DNA of 64,000 nucleotides from Streptomyces sp. NBC_00663. GTDB lineage: Bacteria > Actinomycetota > Actinomycetes > Streptomycetales > Streptomycetaceae. The translations under genes were made by a program, and so were the position numbers. Positions 1 through 8,110 of this stretch are shown here, one piece after another. The notes under the pieces were generated by a model, which saw only the letters and a list, made by a program, of their open reading frames with translations, was not told the origin of the DNA and did not search any database. The DNA lies in the NCBI RefSeq assembly GCF_036226885.1, contig NZ_CP109027.1:7378001-7442000 (forward strand). The letters run 5' to 3'. Position 1 is the stretch's first letter. Each line of letters opens with the position of its first letter.

Positions 1-2
1 AG

Positions 3-299
3 GGACCCGATCCGGAGCGGCAGCGGGCCTGGGTCGACGCCGTCTTCGAGGCCCTGGAGAGCGAGCCCAACCCGCACCCCGGCGGCATCGGCGCCCACTT
101 CCACCTCAGCACCGACGGCACCCGCGTCCTCAACTACGCCGAGTGGGAGACCGCCCAGGCCCACATCGACGCCCTCGCCGCCCCCGGCGACGGAGTCGGC
201 TCCGCGACCGAACGCTGGAAGCGCGTCCAGAACTTCCCCGGGGTGAAGAGCAGCACCGTCAGCCGGTACGAGCACCTGCTCGGGCTGCTGCCCGGCTGA
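3..299 (+). CDS. Antibiotic biosynthesis monooxygenase (ABM) domain protein, C-terminal part
   Basis: The frame is open from the window edge and ends at TGA 297-299, giving about 98 residues of a protein whose start lies outside. The segment GAHFHLSTDGTRVLNYAEWE followed by a helix and a TERWKRVQNF-like stretch matches the second half of the ferredoxin-like ABM fold found in small cofactor-free monooxygenases and in two-domain ABM proteins. Substrate and role cannot be told from this piece. Nothing nearby is obviously biosynthetic; the next gene is on the other strand. Confidence 0.7.
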   Translation, partial: GPDPERQRAWVDAVFEALESEPNPHPGGIGAHFHLSTDGTRVLNYAEWETAQAHIDALAAPGDGVGSATERWKRVQNFPGVKSSTVSRYEHLLGLLPG

Positions 300-366
300 C
301 GCGGCCGGGCCCGGCCGAACTCACCGTTCGGCCGGGCCTGTTGACGTCCTTTGACGCGCCGTGCGG

Positions 367-2196
367 TTACGGCTTGAAGCGCAGGACCTGGGGGTCGTGG
401 TCGCTGATCTGGTCGTTGAACTCCGAGTTGACGTGCACGCTGTCGTACTCGAAGTCGCAGCCGCGCCGGATCGACGGGGAGACCAGGATCTGGTCCAGGA
501 CCTGGGCGTTGCCCTGGTAGACGTACGAGTAACGCTCGCTCTTGGGCAGCGACTTGATCGCCGACCACAGGGCGCCGTCGGTCTCCAGGATCTTGGCGGT
601 GTCGGAGAACTCGTAGTCGTTGATGTCGCCGAGGGCTATGACGTCCGCGTTCTTCTGGGTGTCCAGGACGTCCTTGACGAAGGCGTTGACCAGGGTGGCC
701 TGCTGGTGGCGCTGGACCTCCGAGCTGCGCGGCACCGGCTGGGTCGCCGAGGTCAGGCCGTAGTCGCCGCCCTTGGAGTTGAAGTGGTTGGCGATCACGA
801 AGACCGTACGGCCACGGAAGACGAACTCGCCGACCAGCGGCTTGCGGCTGGACGCCCAGGCCGTGTCGGTCGGGTCGATACGGCCGGGGGAGACCGTCAG
901 GGCCGCCTTGCCGTGTTCCTTCGTCACACCGACGGCCGTGGTGGCGTCGCCGCCCGCGCGGTCGGTGAAGGAGACCCGCTCCGGGTTGAACAGGAACACC
1001 TGGCGGATGTTGCCGCCCGGCTCACCGCCGTCGGTGCCGTTCGTCGGGTCGATGGAGCGCCAGTCGTACGTCGGGCCGCCCGCGGCCGCGATCGCGTCGA
1101 TCAGCTTCTGGACCGTCTGGTCGGCGGCGACCGTACCGTCGTTGGTCGCGCCGTTGTTGTCCTGGATCTCCTCCAGGGACACGATGTCGGGCGACTGGAG
1201 GTTGTTCACGATCGCGGCGGCGTGCGCGGCGAAGGTGGCGTCGGACGGGTCGAGGTTCTCGACGTTGTACGTCGCGACCGCCAGCTCGCCGTGCTTCTGC
1301 TTCTGGGTCGTCTCGCGCTCGGTGCCGCCGCTCTTCAGCGTGCCGATCGTGTTGGCGACGAGGGTGTAGCCGCCGAACTGGTTGTAGTCCAGCGGGCCTT
1401 CGGTCGCGCCCTCCAGCACGTCGCCGACGTTCGCCACCGGGAAGGCGGAGGTCGCGCCGAGCGACTGGATCTGGAGGCGGCCGGTGTTCTGGGCGTCGTA
1501 GGAGCCGTAGACCGTGCCACCGCGGCGGTTGGCGTTCTCGCGCGGCTTCACCGTCACCCACAGCTCGGTGTACGGGTCGCTGGCGCCGACCACCCGGGTG
1601 TCGGCGACCTTGACGTTCTCGCCCTCCAGGGACTCGTAGTAGTCCAGGGCGTACTTCGACGGCTCCAGGGCCAGGCCGTTGATCGAGTTGCCCGCGGCGG
1701 CGTCGCCGGCCGGGGCGTAGGCGGCCGGGACCGACTTGGCGTCGACGACGACGGCGGCCGGGACGGCGTTGCCGCTGGAGACGACCGTGGTGGTCGGCTT
1801 GGTGATCTCGGTGATCGACTGGTTGCCGGTGGAGGTGCCGCCGGGGACGTACTCCGAGACCGTGCCCGAGACCGTGACGAGGTCGCCGACGGCGACGCCC
1901 TTCGGGGCGGAGCTGGTGAAGACGAAGACGCCCTCACTGGTGGCCGGGTTGTCGTCCGCGTTCGGGTCCTGGATCCAGAAGCCCTTGGACGAGCCGTAGG
2001 TACGGATGCCGGTGACGATGCCGGAGACGTCCGCCACCTTCTGGCCGGCGTACGGGGATATCCGGGTCGTGCCCTGGATGTCGTGGATGCGCACGGAGTC
2101 CGCGTGCGCGGGAGAGGTCAGGACGACCGTGGACGCGGCGGAGCACACGGCGGCGACGGTGAGCGCGGCGAGGCGCGCGGAAGACTTGCTCGGCAA
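367..2196 (-). CDS. Secreted endonuclease/exonuclease/phosphatase-family nuclease
   Basis: A 609-residue exported protein: Sec signal peptide about 1-32 (ending SPAHA), an OB-fold-like region about 35-280, and an EEP catalytic domain about 300-609. EEP motifs are visible: ATYNVENLDPSD, VSLEEIQDNNG, VIANHFNSKGGD, ALGDINDYEF and the terminal ISDHDPQVLRF with its catalytic Asp-His. This is the ExeM/NucH-like extracellular DNase architecture, with metal-dependent phosphodiester cleavage outside the cell. The start is TTG, chosen because GGAGGG sits 6 nt upstream and the signal peptide begins there. A PHO-box-like direct repeat lies upstream, so phosphate scavenging is a likely role (inference). 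Confidence 0.85.
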   Translation of the reverse strand: MPSKSSARLAALTVAAVCSAASTVVLTSPAHADSVRIHDIQGTTRISPYAGQKVADVSGIVTGIRTYGSSKGFWIQDPNADDNPATSEGVFVFTSSAPKGVAVGDLVTVSGTVSEYVPGGTSTGNQSITEITKPTTTVVSSGNAVPAAVVVDAKSVPAAYAPAGDAAAGNSINGLALEPSKYALDYYESLEGENVKVADTRVVGASDPYTELWVTVKPRENANRRGGTVYGSYDAQNTGRLQIQSLGATSAFPVANVGDVLEGATEGPLDYNQFGGYTLVANTIGTLKSGGTERETTQKQKHGELAVATYNVENLDPSDATFAAHAAAIVNNLQSPDIVSLEEIQDNNGATNDGTVAADQTVQKLIDAIAAAGGPTYDWRSIDPTNGTDGGEPGGNIRQVFLFNPERVSFTDRAGGDATTAVGVTKEHGKAALTVSPGRIDPTDTAWASSRKPLVGEFVFRGRTVFVIANHFNSKGGDYGLTSATQPVPRSSEVQRHQQATLVNAFVKDVLDTQKNADVIALGDINDYEFSDTAKILETDGALWSAIKSLPKSERYSYVYQGNAQVLDQILVSPSIRRGCDFEYDSVHVNSEFNDQISDHDPQVLRFKP

Positions 2197-2280
2197 CGGG
2201 ATCCCTCCGGGGACGTTCTTGAGCGCCGGGACGAGGGTGGAGCGTGGAACGGTGGGAGCCGCGACCTGTGGGGCGGTGGC

Positions 2281-2351
2281 GACGCGCGTAGAACGTACCG
2301 TGCACGGGTGTCAGGGCGGTGAACAGGTGTGCAGTGAAGTTCTACGCGCGT
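2281..2351 (-). promoter_or_regulatory. Nuclease upstream region: PHO-box-like repeat inside a 13-bp inverted repeat
   Basis: On the minus strand, GTTCACCGCCC (2314-2324) is followed at once by TGACACCCGTG (2303-2313). These are two 11-nt units resembling the Streptomyces PhoP direct repeat (GTTCACC-type), the second degenerate. They lie between inverted arms ACGCGCGTAGAAC (2282-2294) and GTTCTACGCGCGT (2339-2351). The same ACGCGCGTAGAACT string recurs before the acid phosphatase at 44647. Confidence 0.45.
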
Positions 2352-2493
2352 AATCTCCTGCGTGATCAGGTCACTTGTCAAGGTTTCGGCCATGTACTGG
2401 GGCCGGCGGGGAGATGAACCGGGCGGCATGGGGCCAAATCCGTCTAGGCTGAGCGGCTGAGTGGTAAGACGCGATGTCTAGGAGAAGCAGCCG

Positions 2494-3930
2494 ATGTCAG
2501 ACAGCTCCCCCCTGCCGCCGGCGCGGCTGCACCCCGAAGCGGAGCTGGCGCGGGACGCGCTGTCCACGCCGTTGCTCTCCCGGGCCGCCCGGCTCGCCCG
2601 CTGGGCCTCCCCCGAGACCCGCGTCGACGCAGGTGGCGGGCTCGCCGAGGAGCAGCTTCCGGCCGCCGCCGAACTCCTCGGACTCACCGGGGACGACGCC
2701 GCGGCCTCTGCGAGCGAGGCCTGGCGGGTCGCCGTCGACACCGGGCTCGTCGAGATCACCGACGAGGACGAGGGCACCGTCGCGGCCGGCGAGGAACTCG
2801 CCCTGCTCACCGGCGGCGCCCCGCAGGACGTGCTCGGGGTGTGGCAGACGGCGCTGGAGACGGTGCTCGCCGACGCCAGCGTGCCCGACCTCGACGACCT
2901 TGTGGAGGCCATGGACCTCGAAGAGGGAGCCGGCGAGATCGACCTGTCCTCCCTGGACTGGGACCCGGACGCCGAGGCCGACTTCCTCGACGGAGTGCTC
3001 GGCAACCTGTATCTGCTGACCCTCAACGACGAGGGCCCCGGCGACCGTCCCGTGCCGCTCCCCGCGCTCGCCGCCTCCATGATCGTGCCCAATGACATGG
3101 GGGAGCCCACCAACGACGTCCTCGAACAGGTCTCCGACGCGATGATGCGCCTCGACGACCAGTTCCGGCTGCTCGAACCGGTCGGCCTCGTGGAGTACCA
3201 GCCCGTCGACGAGGCCCTCATGGCCGACGCCGACGAGGAGCCCGCCGCACCGGTCGACGACACCGACGTCTCCCGCTACGGCATGGTCCGGCTCACCCCG
3301 CTCGGCCTCTACGGGCTGCGGGCGCGCCTGCTGGAGGCCGGGTTCACGGCACCCGCCGTCGGGGACCTCGCCGACAAGGGCGCGGACGCCCTGCTCGACG
3401 GCACCGCCGGCTTCCCGCCCGGGGCCGCGCAGGCCGAGACCGAACAGTGGCTGGACCGGCGTGAACCCCTCGCCGCCGCCCGGGAGTTGCTGGCCGCCAG
3501 CCGGGGCGGCGACGCGGGCGCGCCGTTGCGCCGGCTGCGCTGCCAGCAGGCGCTGTCCCTCATGGGCGCGGAGGCCGAACCCGCGCTGCGGGAGGTCCTC
3601 GACGACCCGGAGCTCGGCGGACTGTCCCGCGTCTGGCTGACCGAGCGCGGCGCCGCCGACGTACCGCCGCCCTCGGAGGCGATGATCTTCTGGCTGACCG
3701 TCGACACCGTCGCCGCCCAGCTCGCCGCCGAGGGCAACTCCGAGGAGCTGACCGGGCTCGTGGAGGGGCTCGCACAGCAGCACAGCGGGTTCTTCGCCGC
3801 CGCGTGGCGGGTGGACCACCCGGCCACCGCGGAGGTGCTGGAGGCGATGGGGCGGCTGCACCCGGACAAGAAGATCGCGAAGGAAGCACGCAAGGCGGCC
3901 TTCAAGGCCCGCTCGCAGCGAGGCGGTTGA
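2494..3930 (+). CDS. Conserved hypothetical protein of actinobacterial type
   Basis: A 478-residue, very acidic, alanine- and leucine-rich protein with no signal peptide or membrane segment; probably cytoplasmic and alpha-helical (repeated DLDDLVEAMDLEEG-like helices). I recognise no catalytic motif. The last 30 residues turn basic (DKKIAKEARKAAFKARSQRGG). AGGAGAAG lies 8 nt before ATG 2494. The 3' end is peculiar: the final 27 nt including the stop codon are a degenerate copy of the 34-bp unit that is then repeated 15 times downstream. Confidence 0.75.
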   Translation: MSDSSPLPPARLHPEAELARDALSTPLLSRAARLARWASPETRVDAGGGLAEEQLPAAAELLGLTGDDAAASASEAWRVAVDTGLVEITDEDEGTVAAGEELALLTGGAPQDVLGVWQTALETVLADASVPDLDDLVEAMDLEEGAGEIDLSSLDWDPDAEADFLDGVLGNLYLLTLNDEGPGDRPVPLPALAASMIVPNDMGEPTNDVLEQVSDAMMRLDDQFRLLEPVGLVEYQPVDEALMADADEEPAAPVDDTDVSRYGMVRLTPLGLYGLRARLLEAGFTAPAVGDLADKGADALLDGTAGFPPGAAQAETEQWLDRREPLAAARELLAASRGGDAGAPLRRLRCQQALSLMGAEAEPALREVLDDPELGGLSRVWLTERGAADVPPPSEAMIFWLTVDTVAAQLAAEGNSEELTGLVEGLAQQHSGFFAAAWRVDHPATAEVLEAMGRLHPDKKIAKEARKAAFKARSQRGG

Positions 3931-4451
3931 AGCTGGCGAGGCCTGTTCGCGGCTAGGTGGTTGAAGTCGGCGAGGCCTGTTCGCGGCTAGGTGGTTGAAG
4001 CTGGCGAGGCCTGTTCGCGGCTAGGTGGTTGAAGCTGGCGAGGCCTGTTCGCGGCTAGGTGGTTGAAGCTGGCGAGGCCTGTTCGCGGCTAGGTGGTTGA
4101 AGCTGGCGAGGCCTGTTCGCGGCTAGGTGGTTGAAGTCGGCGAGGCCTGTTCGCGGCTAGGTGGTTGAAGTCGGCGAGGCCTGTTCGCGGCTAGGTGGTT
4201 GAAGCTGGCGAGGCCTGTTCGCGGCTAGGTGGTTGAAGCTGGCGAGGCCTGTTCGCGGCTAGGTGGTTGAAGCTGGCGAGGCCTGTTCGCGGCTAGGTGG
4301 TTGAAGCTGGCGAGGCCTGTTCGCGGCTAGGTGGTTGAAGTCGGCGAGGCCTGTTCGCGGCTAGGTGGTTGAAGTCGGCGAGGCCTGTTCGCGGCTAGGT
4401 GGTTGAAGTCGGCGAGGCCTGTTCGCGGCAAGGCGGTCGAGTCGTCGGCGC
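3931..4451 (+). repeat. 34-bp tandem repeat array, 15 clear units plus degenerate ends
   Basis: The core GAGGCCTGTTCGCGGC recurs exactly every 34 nt from 3938 to 4414 (15 copies), followed by TAGGTGGTTGAAG and then either CTGGC or TCGGC. The two variants run C,T,C,C,C,C,T,T,C,C,C,C,T,T,T. A decayed unit (GGCAAGGCGGTCGAGTCGTCGGCG) closes the array at 4427-4451, and the end of the upstream coding sequence (3904-3930) is a decayed first unit. Each unit holds a 4-bp GCGA/TCGC hairpin around an AGGCCT palindrome. No spacer diversity, so not CRISPR. Confidence 0.95.
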
Positions 4452-4523
4452 GGTGCCGTGGCGTGAGCGGTGTCCTGGCCGACGTACGGATTCATGGAAG
4501 CGAACCTGCGGACGTCGCCCGGT

Positions 4524-4545
4524 GTTCAACTCCCGTTCAGGCGTG
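4524..4545 (+). promoter_or_regulatory. Candidate PHO box (PhoP direct repeats)
   Basis: GTTCAACTCCC and GTTCAGGCGTG are adjacent 11-nt direct repeats, the layout of a Streptomyces PHO box, 71 nt before the ATG of a PhoX-type phosphatase. The functional match to the downstream gene strengthens the call. Confidence 0.65.
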
Positions 4546-4615
4546 GGCGAAACGGTGACGCCGACCCGAGGTCCCCCACCCTCCACGGCACACCCCTCGC
4601 CACACAGGAGACACC

Positions 4616-6052
4616 ATGTCGCTCACCCGCAGGGACTTCGCCAGGAACTCCGCGATCACCGGTGCCGGTGTCGCGCTGGCCGGCAGCGTCGGCGCCCTCG
4701 CCACCGCGCCGCAGGCCCTCGCGTCCACCGACACCGGGAGCGAGGCGGACGCTCACGGCGGAGTCGGCTACGGACCCCTGATCGCCGACCCCGACGGCAT
4801 CCTCGCGCTGCCCGCCGGGTTCAAGTACCGCGTCATCACCTACAGCGGAAAGACCACGCTGGAGTCGGGTGAGATCACCCCGTCCAACCACGACGGCACC
4901 GCCACCTTCGACGGCCCCCGCGGCACCACCCTCCTCGTCAACAACCACGAGCTGAAGGGCCCGCGCGCCAACTGGAAGTACCCCGTCCCGCTCACCGAGG
5001 GCCTGGTCTACGACCCCGCCGCGGCCGGCGGCTGCACCGTCGTCGAGGTCCGCCCCGACGGACACGTCGCCGAATGGGTCGGCATCGCCGGCACCTCCAC
5101 CAACTGCGCGGGCGGCCGCACCCCTTGGGGCACCTGGCTCACCTGTGAGGAGAACGAGGACAAGGCCGGGTCCAACGGCATGACCAAGGACCACGGCTAC
5201 GTCTTCGAGGTCGACCCGTCCGACCGGCGCGCCAACCGCGCCCCCAAGCCCCTGAAGTTCTTCGGCCGCTACGCCCACGAGGCCGTCGTCATCGACCCCA
5301 AGCGCGGTCACGCCTACCTCACCGAGGACGCGGCCTCGCCGAACGGCCTCCTCTTCCGCTGGACCCCGCCCAAGGGCTTCGAGCACGGCCGCGGCAAGCT
5401 CCGCGCCCTCGCCGACGACGCCGGTGCCTTCGAGGCCTTCAAGTGCTTCGACTCCGGCGGCCAGTTCGTCGACGACCTCTCCCGCGCCACGAAGATCGGC
5501 ACGGTCTACGGCGTCGACTGGGTGACGGTCCCCGACCGCGACGCCAAGACGGTGGCGGTGCGCAAGCAGTTCACCGACGGCCAGGTCACCCGCGCCCGCA
5601 AGCTGGAGGGCATGTGGTGGGGCGACGGCGGCGCCTACATCGTCTCCTCCTACGCCCGCGCGGAGAGCCCCGTCCAGCACGACGGCCAGGTCTGGTTCTA
5701 CGACCCCAAGCGGCGCACCCTGACCCTGAAGGTCCTCCTCGGCGTCAACCCCGACCCCTCCGTCGACGGCGCCTTCGACGGCCCCGACAACATCACCGTC
5801 TCCCCGTACGGCGGCCTCGTCATCGCCGAGGACGGCGAGGGCGTCCAGCACCTCTTCGGCGCGACCGACAGCGGCAATACCTACCCCATCGCCCGCAACG
5901 AACTGAACATCGGCACCGAAGACGCCCCCGAATACAGCGAGTTCACCGGCGTCACCTTCTCCTGCGACGGCAGGACCCTCTTCGCCAACATCCAGACGCC
6001 GGGCATCATGCTCGCCATCACCGGCCCCTGGAAGCGGCAGAAGCGCGCCTGA
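4616..6052 (+). CDS. PhoX/DUF839-family secreted phosphatase-like protein
   Basis: 478 residues. A twin-arginine signal (SLTRRDFARNSAITGAG, cleavage near residue 37) exports a folded, probably metal-loaded beta-propeller. Family motifs include LVNNHEL, WGTWLTCEENEDK, YAHEAVVIDP, EGMWWGDGGAYIVSSY and PDNITVSPYGGLVIAEDGEG, typical of PhoX/DUF839 alkaline phosphatases that free phosphate from esters. It is shorter than the classical long PhoX enzymes, so it could be a divergent member with another substrate. AGGAG at 4606-4610 sets the ATG. The PHO box upstream suggests induction by phosphate starvation. Confidence 0.8.
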   Translation: MSLTRRDFARNSAITGAGVALAGSVGALATAPQALASTDTGSEADAHGGVGYGPLIADPDGILALPAGFKYRVITYSGKTTLESGEITPSNHDGTATFDGPRGTTLLVNNHELKGPRANWKYPVPLTEGLVYDPAAAGGCTVVEVRPDGHVAEWVGIAGTSTNCAGGRTPWGTWLTCEENEDKAGSNGMTKDHGYVFEVDPSDRRANRAPKPLKFFGRYAHEAVVIDPKRGHAYLTEDAASPNGLLFRWTPPKGFEHGRGKLRALADDAGAFEAFKCFDSGGQFVDDLSRATKIGTVYGVDWVTVPDRDAKTVAVRKQFTDGQVTRARKLEGMWWGDGGAYIVSSYARAESPVQHDGQVWFYDPKRRTLTLKVLLGVNPDPSVDGAFDGPDNITVSPYGGLVIAEDGEGVQHLFGATDSGNTYPIARNELNIGTEDAPEYSEFTGVTFSCDGRTLFANIQTPGIMLAITGPWKRQKRA

Positions 6053-6084
6053 TAATTCGTTCGACCGCCCCGCGGCCCTCCTCC

Positions 6085-6098
6085 TAAAGTGATGAACG
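6085..6098 (+). promoter_or_regulatory. Promoter -10 for the Y-RNA-like transcript
   Basis: TAAAGT (6085-6090) fits a TANNNT -10 and puts the transcription start at 6097-6098, exactly the first base of the terminal stem of module 1. A weak TTCGAC lies 19 nt upstream of it. No comparable -10 is seen just before modules 2 or 3, so one transcript is likely. Confidence 0.45.
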
Positions 6099-6145
6099 TC
6101 CAGGTGCGAAGGCAGGGCCTACTTCCACTCACCTGAACTCTGGAC
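6098..6145 (+). ncRNA. Y-RNA-like module 1
   Basis: The ends pair as GTCCAG (6098-6103) with CTGGAC (6140-6145). The left strand then reads GTGCGAAGG and the right strand ACCTGAACT, matching the conserved Ro-binding strands of Y RNAs (vertebrate forms have CCGAAGG and ACTTGACT). The left strand is followed by a CTACTTC shared with modules 2 and 3. The upper helix is short and unclear, so this is the weakest of the three. Confidence 0.5.
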
Positions 6146-6157
6146 ACCACAACTTCA

Positions 6158-6240
6158 TGCACCTCCCGGTGCGCAGGACGCGGCTACTTCTTCTCCAAAA
6201 AGAATCCCACGCCGCAGCCGACTTGATCTCGGGAGGCGCA
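6158..6240 (+). ncRNA. Y-RNA-like module 2
   Basis: Terminal stem TGC-A-CCTCCCG (6158-6168) pairs with CGGGAGG-C-GCA (6230-6240), ten pairs with one A-C mismatch. Conserved internal strands are GTGCGCAGG on the left and GCCGACTTGATCT on the right. An upper stem GCGGC (6180-6184)/GCCGC (6211-6215) closes a loop with a TTCTT/AAGAA hairpin. No tRNA-like part. This is the layout of a Ro60-binding Y RNA with a minimal head domain. Confidence 0.6.
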
Positions 6241-6249
6241 GCTCATGGT

Positions 6250-6391
6250 GGGTGCCCGGTGCGCAGGCAACGGTTACTTCATTGGATCAGAAGCGGCGGG
6301 TTCGAATCCCGTCATCGACTCAGGGTCGATGTAGCTCAGCGGATAGAGCATCTGACTTAGTTCCGTGGCCGACTCTCGATCTCGGGCACCC
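6250..6391 (+). ncRNA. Y RNA with tRNA-like module (YrlA type)
   Basis: A perfect 9-bp terminal stem GGGTGCCCG (6250-6258)/CGGGCACCC (6383-6391) is followed by CTCCTTTT, a possible 3' end. Left and right Ro-binding strands match module 2. The head is a circularly permuted tRNA: TCAGA (6287-6291) pairs with TCTGA (6351-6355) as the anticodon stem; T-arm CGGGTTCGAATCCCG at 6297-6311; ATCGAC (6314-6319)/GTCGAT (6325-6330) is an acceptor-like stem closed by a 5-nt loop; D-arm TAGCTCAGCGGATAGAGC at 6332-6349. Bacterial Y RNAs with such tRNA mimics are an established class, encoded next to rsr. Here it lies 52 nt before the Ro60 gene. Confidence 0.85.
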
Positions 6392-6443
6392 TCCTTTTGC
6401 TGTGCCTCCCTCCGAAACCTCAGTGAATTCGGGGGAATTCAGC

Positions 6444-8027
6444 ATGTCGCGATTCAACAAGCGAGCCGCCAAGGCACAGCCCACCTCGCGGGTCACGTCC
6501 ACCGGCCGCATTCTCCGTACCTTCCAGGGCGGCCGAGGCCGTGAGCGGGACGCGCGCTCCGAGCTCTTCCTGCTCGCCATCGCCAACTTCGTCTCGCAGG
6601 ACACCTTCTACGAGAGCGGCGCCGACCGTGACGACCGGTTCGCGAAGCTGGTGCGGGAGCTCGCCGTCACCGACCCGGAGTGGACGGCCGGGCTGCTCGG
6701 CTGGCTGCGCGGTGAGGGCAACCTCCGTACCGCCTCCGTCGTCGGCGCCGCCGAGTACGTGAAGGCGCGCCTCGACGCGGGCGCCACCGGCGGCCCCTCG
6801 AACCGGCAGGTCGTCGACTCCGTGCTCCGGCGTCCGGACGAGCCCGGCGAGCTGCTCGCGTACTGGACGGCGACGTACGGCCGCAATGTGCCCAAGCCCG
6901 TCAAGCGCGGCGTCGCCGACGCCGTACGCCGGCTCTACAGCGGGAAGTCCCTGCTGAAGTACGACACCGCGGCCAAGGGGTACCGCTTCGGCGACATCCT
7001 CAACCTAGTGCACGCGGCTCCCGACCCGGACAAGGCGTGGCAGGGCGAGCTGTTCCAGTACGCCCTCGACCGCCGGCACCACCCGGACACGGCCGTGCCG
7101 CCCGCGTCGAACCGGACGCTGGTCGCACACCGCGAGCTGATGGCGCTGCCCGTCGAGGAGCGGCGCGCGGTCGTCACCTCCGAGGGCGGCGCCGAGCGGC
7201 TCGCCGCGGCCGGGATGACCTGGGAGGCGCTGGCCGGGTGGCTGCAAGGCCCGATGGACAGGGCGGCCTGGGAGGCGGTCATTCCGTCCATGGGCGCGAT
7301 GGCGCTTGTGCGCAACCTCCGCAACTTCGACCAGGCCGGTGTCTCCGACGAGGTCGCGGCCCGGGTCGCGGCGCGGATCAGTGACCCGGCGGAGGTCGCG
7401 CGGTCGCGGCAGTTCCCCTTCCGCTACCTCGCCGCGTACCAGCACGCGCCGTCGCTGCGCTGGGCGTACCCGCTGGAGCAGGCGCTCGGCCACTCGCTGG
7501 CCAACGTGCCCGCGCTGCCCGGCCGGACCCTTGTCCTGGTCGACCGCTCGGGTTCGATGTGGGGTCCGCTGTCCGGCCGTTCGCAGCTCAACCGGGCCGA
7601 CGCGGCGGCGGTCTTCGGCACGGCGCTCGCGCTGCGCGCCGAGCGGGCGGACCTGGTGCAGTTCGGGACCACCAGCGCCGAGGTCCCGTTCCGCACGGGT
7701 GAGTCGGTGCTGAAGATCCTGGAGCGCTTCGGCAACCTGGGCGGCACCGACACCACGGGCGCGGTGCGCCGGCACTACCGCAAGCACGACCGGGTGCTGA
7801 TCGTCACCGATGAGCAGTACGCGTACAGCCACTACGGCGACCCGACCGAGCAGGTCCCCGCCGACGTGCCGGTCTACACCTGGAACCTCGCCGGGTACCG
7901 GGCGGGCCACGGCCCCTCCGGCAAGGCGAACCGGCACACCTTCGGGGGTCTGTCGGACGCGGCGTTCCGGATGGTGCCGCTGCTGGAGAGCGCCCGGGAC
8001 GCCGACTGGCCGTGGGCCGCGGCCTGA
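6444..8027 (+). CDS. rsr: Ro60-like TROVE domain protein (Rsr)
   Basis: 527 residues. An N-terminal TROVE HEAT-repeat ring (about 20-350, with RGEGNLRTASVVGAAEYVKA and MGAMALVRNLRNFDQAG) precedes a von Willebrand A-like domain with a MIDAS DRSGSM motif near residue 366 and a TDEQ strand. Ro proteins bind Y RNAs on the ring surface and can thread structured RNA to an exonuclease such as PNPase. ATG 6444 is chosen because GGGGGA precedes it and conservation starts there; the frame is open further upstream only through the RNA genes. The Y-RNA-like modules immediately upstream are its expected partners. Confidence 0.93.
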   Translation: MSRFNKRAAKAQPTSRVTSTGRILRTFQGGRGRERDARSELFLLAIANFVSQDTFYESGADRDDRFAKLVRELAVTDPEWTAGLLGWLRGEGNLRTASVVGAAEYVKARLDAGATGGPSNRQVVDSVLRRPDEPGELLAYWTATYGRNVPKPVKRGVADAVRRLYSGKSLLKYDTAAKGYRFGDILNLVHAAPDPDKAWQGELFQYALDRRHHPDTAVPPASNRTLVAHRELMALPVEERRAVVTSEGGAERLAAAGMTWEALAGWLQGPMDRAAWEAVIPSMGAMALVRNLRNFDQAGVSDEVAARVAARISDPAEVARSRQFPFRYLAAYQHAPSLRWAYPLEQALGHSLANVPALPGRTLVLVDRSGSMWGPLSGRSQLNRADAAAVFGTALALRAERADLVQFGTTSAEVPFRTGESVLKILERFGNLGGTDTTGAVRRHYRKHDRVLIVTDEQYAYSHYGDPTEQVPADVPVYTWNLAGYRAGHGPSGKANRHTFGGLSDAAFRMVPLLESARDADWPWAAA

Positions 8028-8060
8028 CCGGCCCGGTCCCGGTCCCGGTCCCGGTCCGCC

Positions 8061-8099
8061 GGGTGTGGCCCGCACTTCACGGGGGTGCGGGCCACACCC
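8061..8099 (+). terminator. Strong intrinsic hairpin after rsr
   Basis: GGGTGTGGCCCGCAC (8061-8075) and GTGCGGGCCACACCC (8085-8099) form a perfect 15-bp stem with a 9-nt loop, 33 nt after the rsr stop. There is no U-tract, as is usual in Streptomyces. Confidence 0.85.
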
Positions 8100-8110
8100 T
8101 TGCCACACCC

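Noticed and set aside
361..2322. 653-residue plus-strand open frame
   Set aside because: Antisense shadow of the secreted nuclease, which has a signal peptide, ribosome site and all EEP motifs.
3931..4451. CRISPR array
   Set aside because: Units are directly contiguous with only a CT/TC difference; no unique spacers and no cas genes.
6287..6360. A genuine tRNA gene suggested by T-loop and D-loop sequences
   Set aside because: T-arm precedes D-arm, there is no CCA-end acceptor pairing or anticodon loop, and the whole lies inside a Y-RNA stem.
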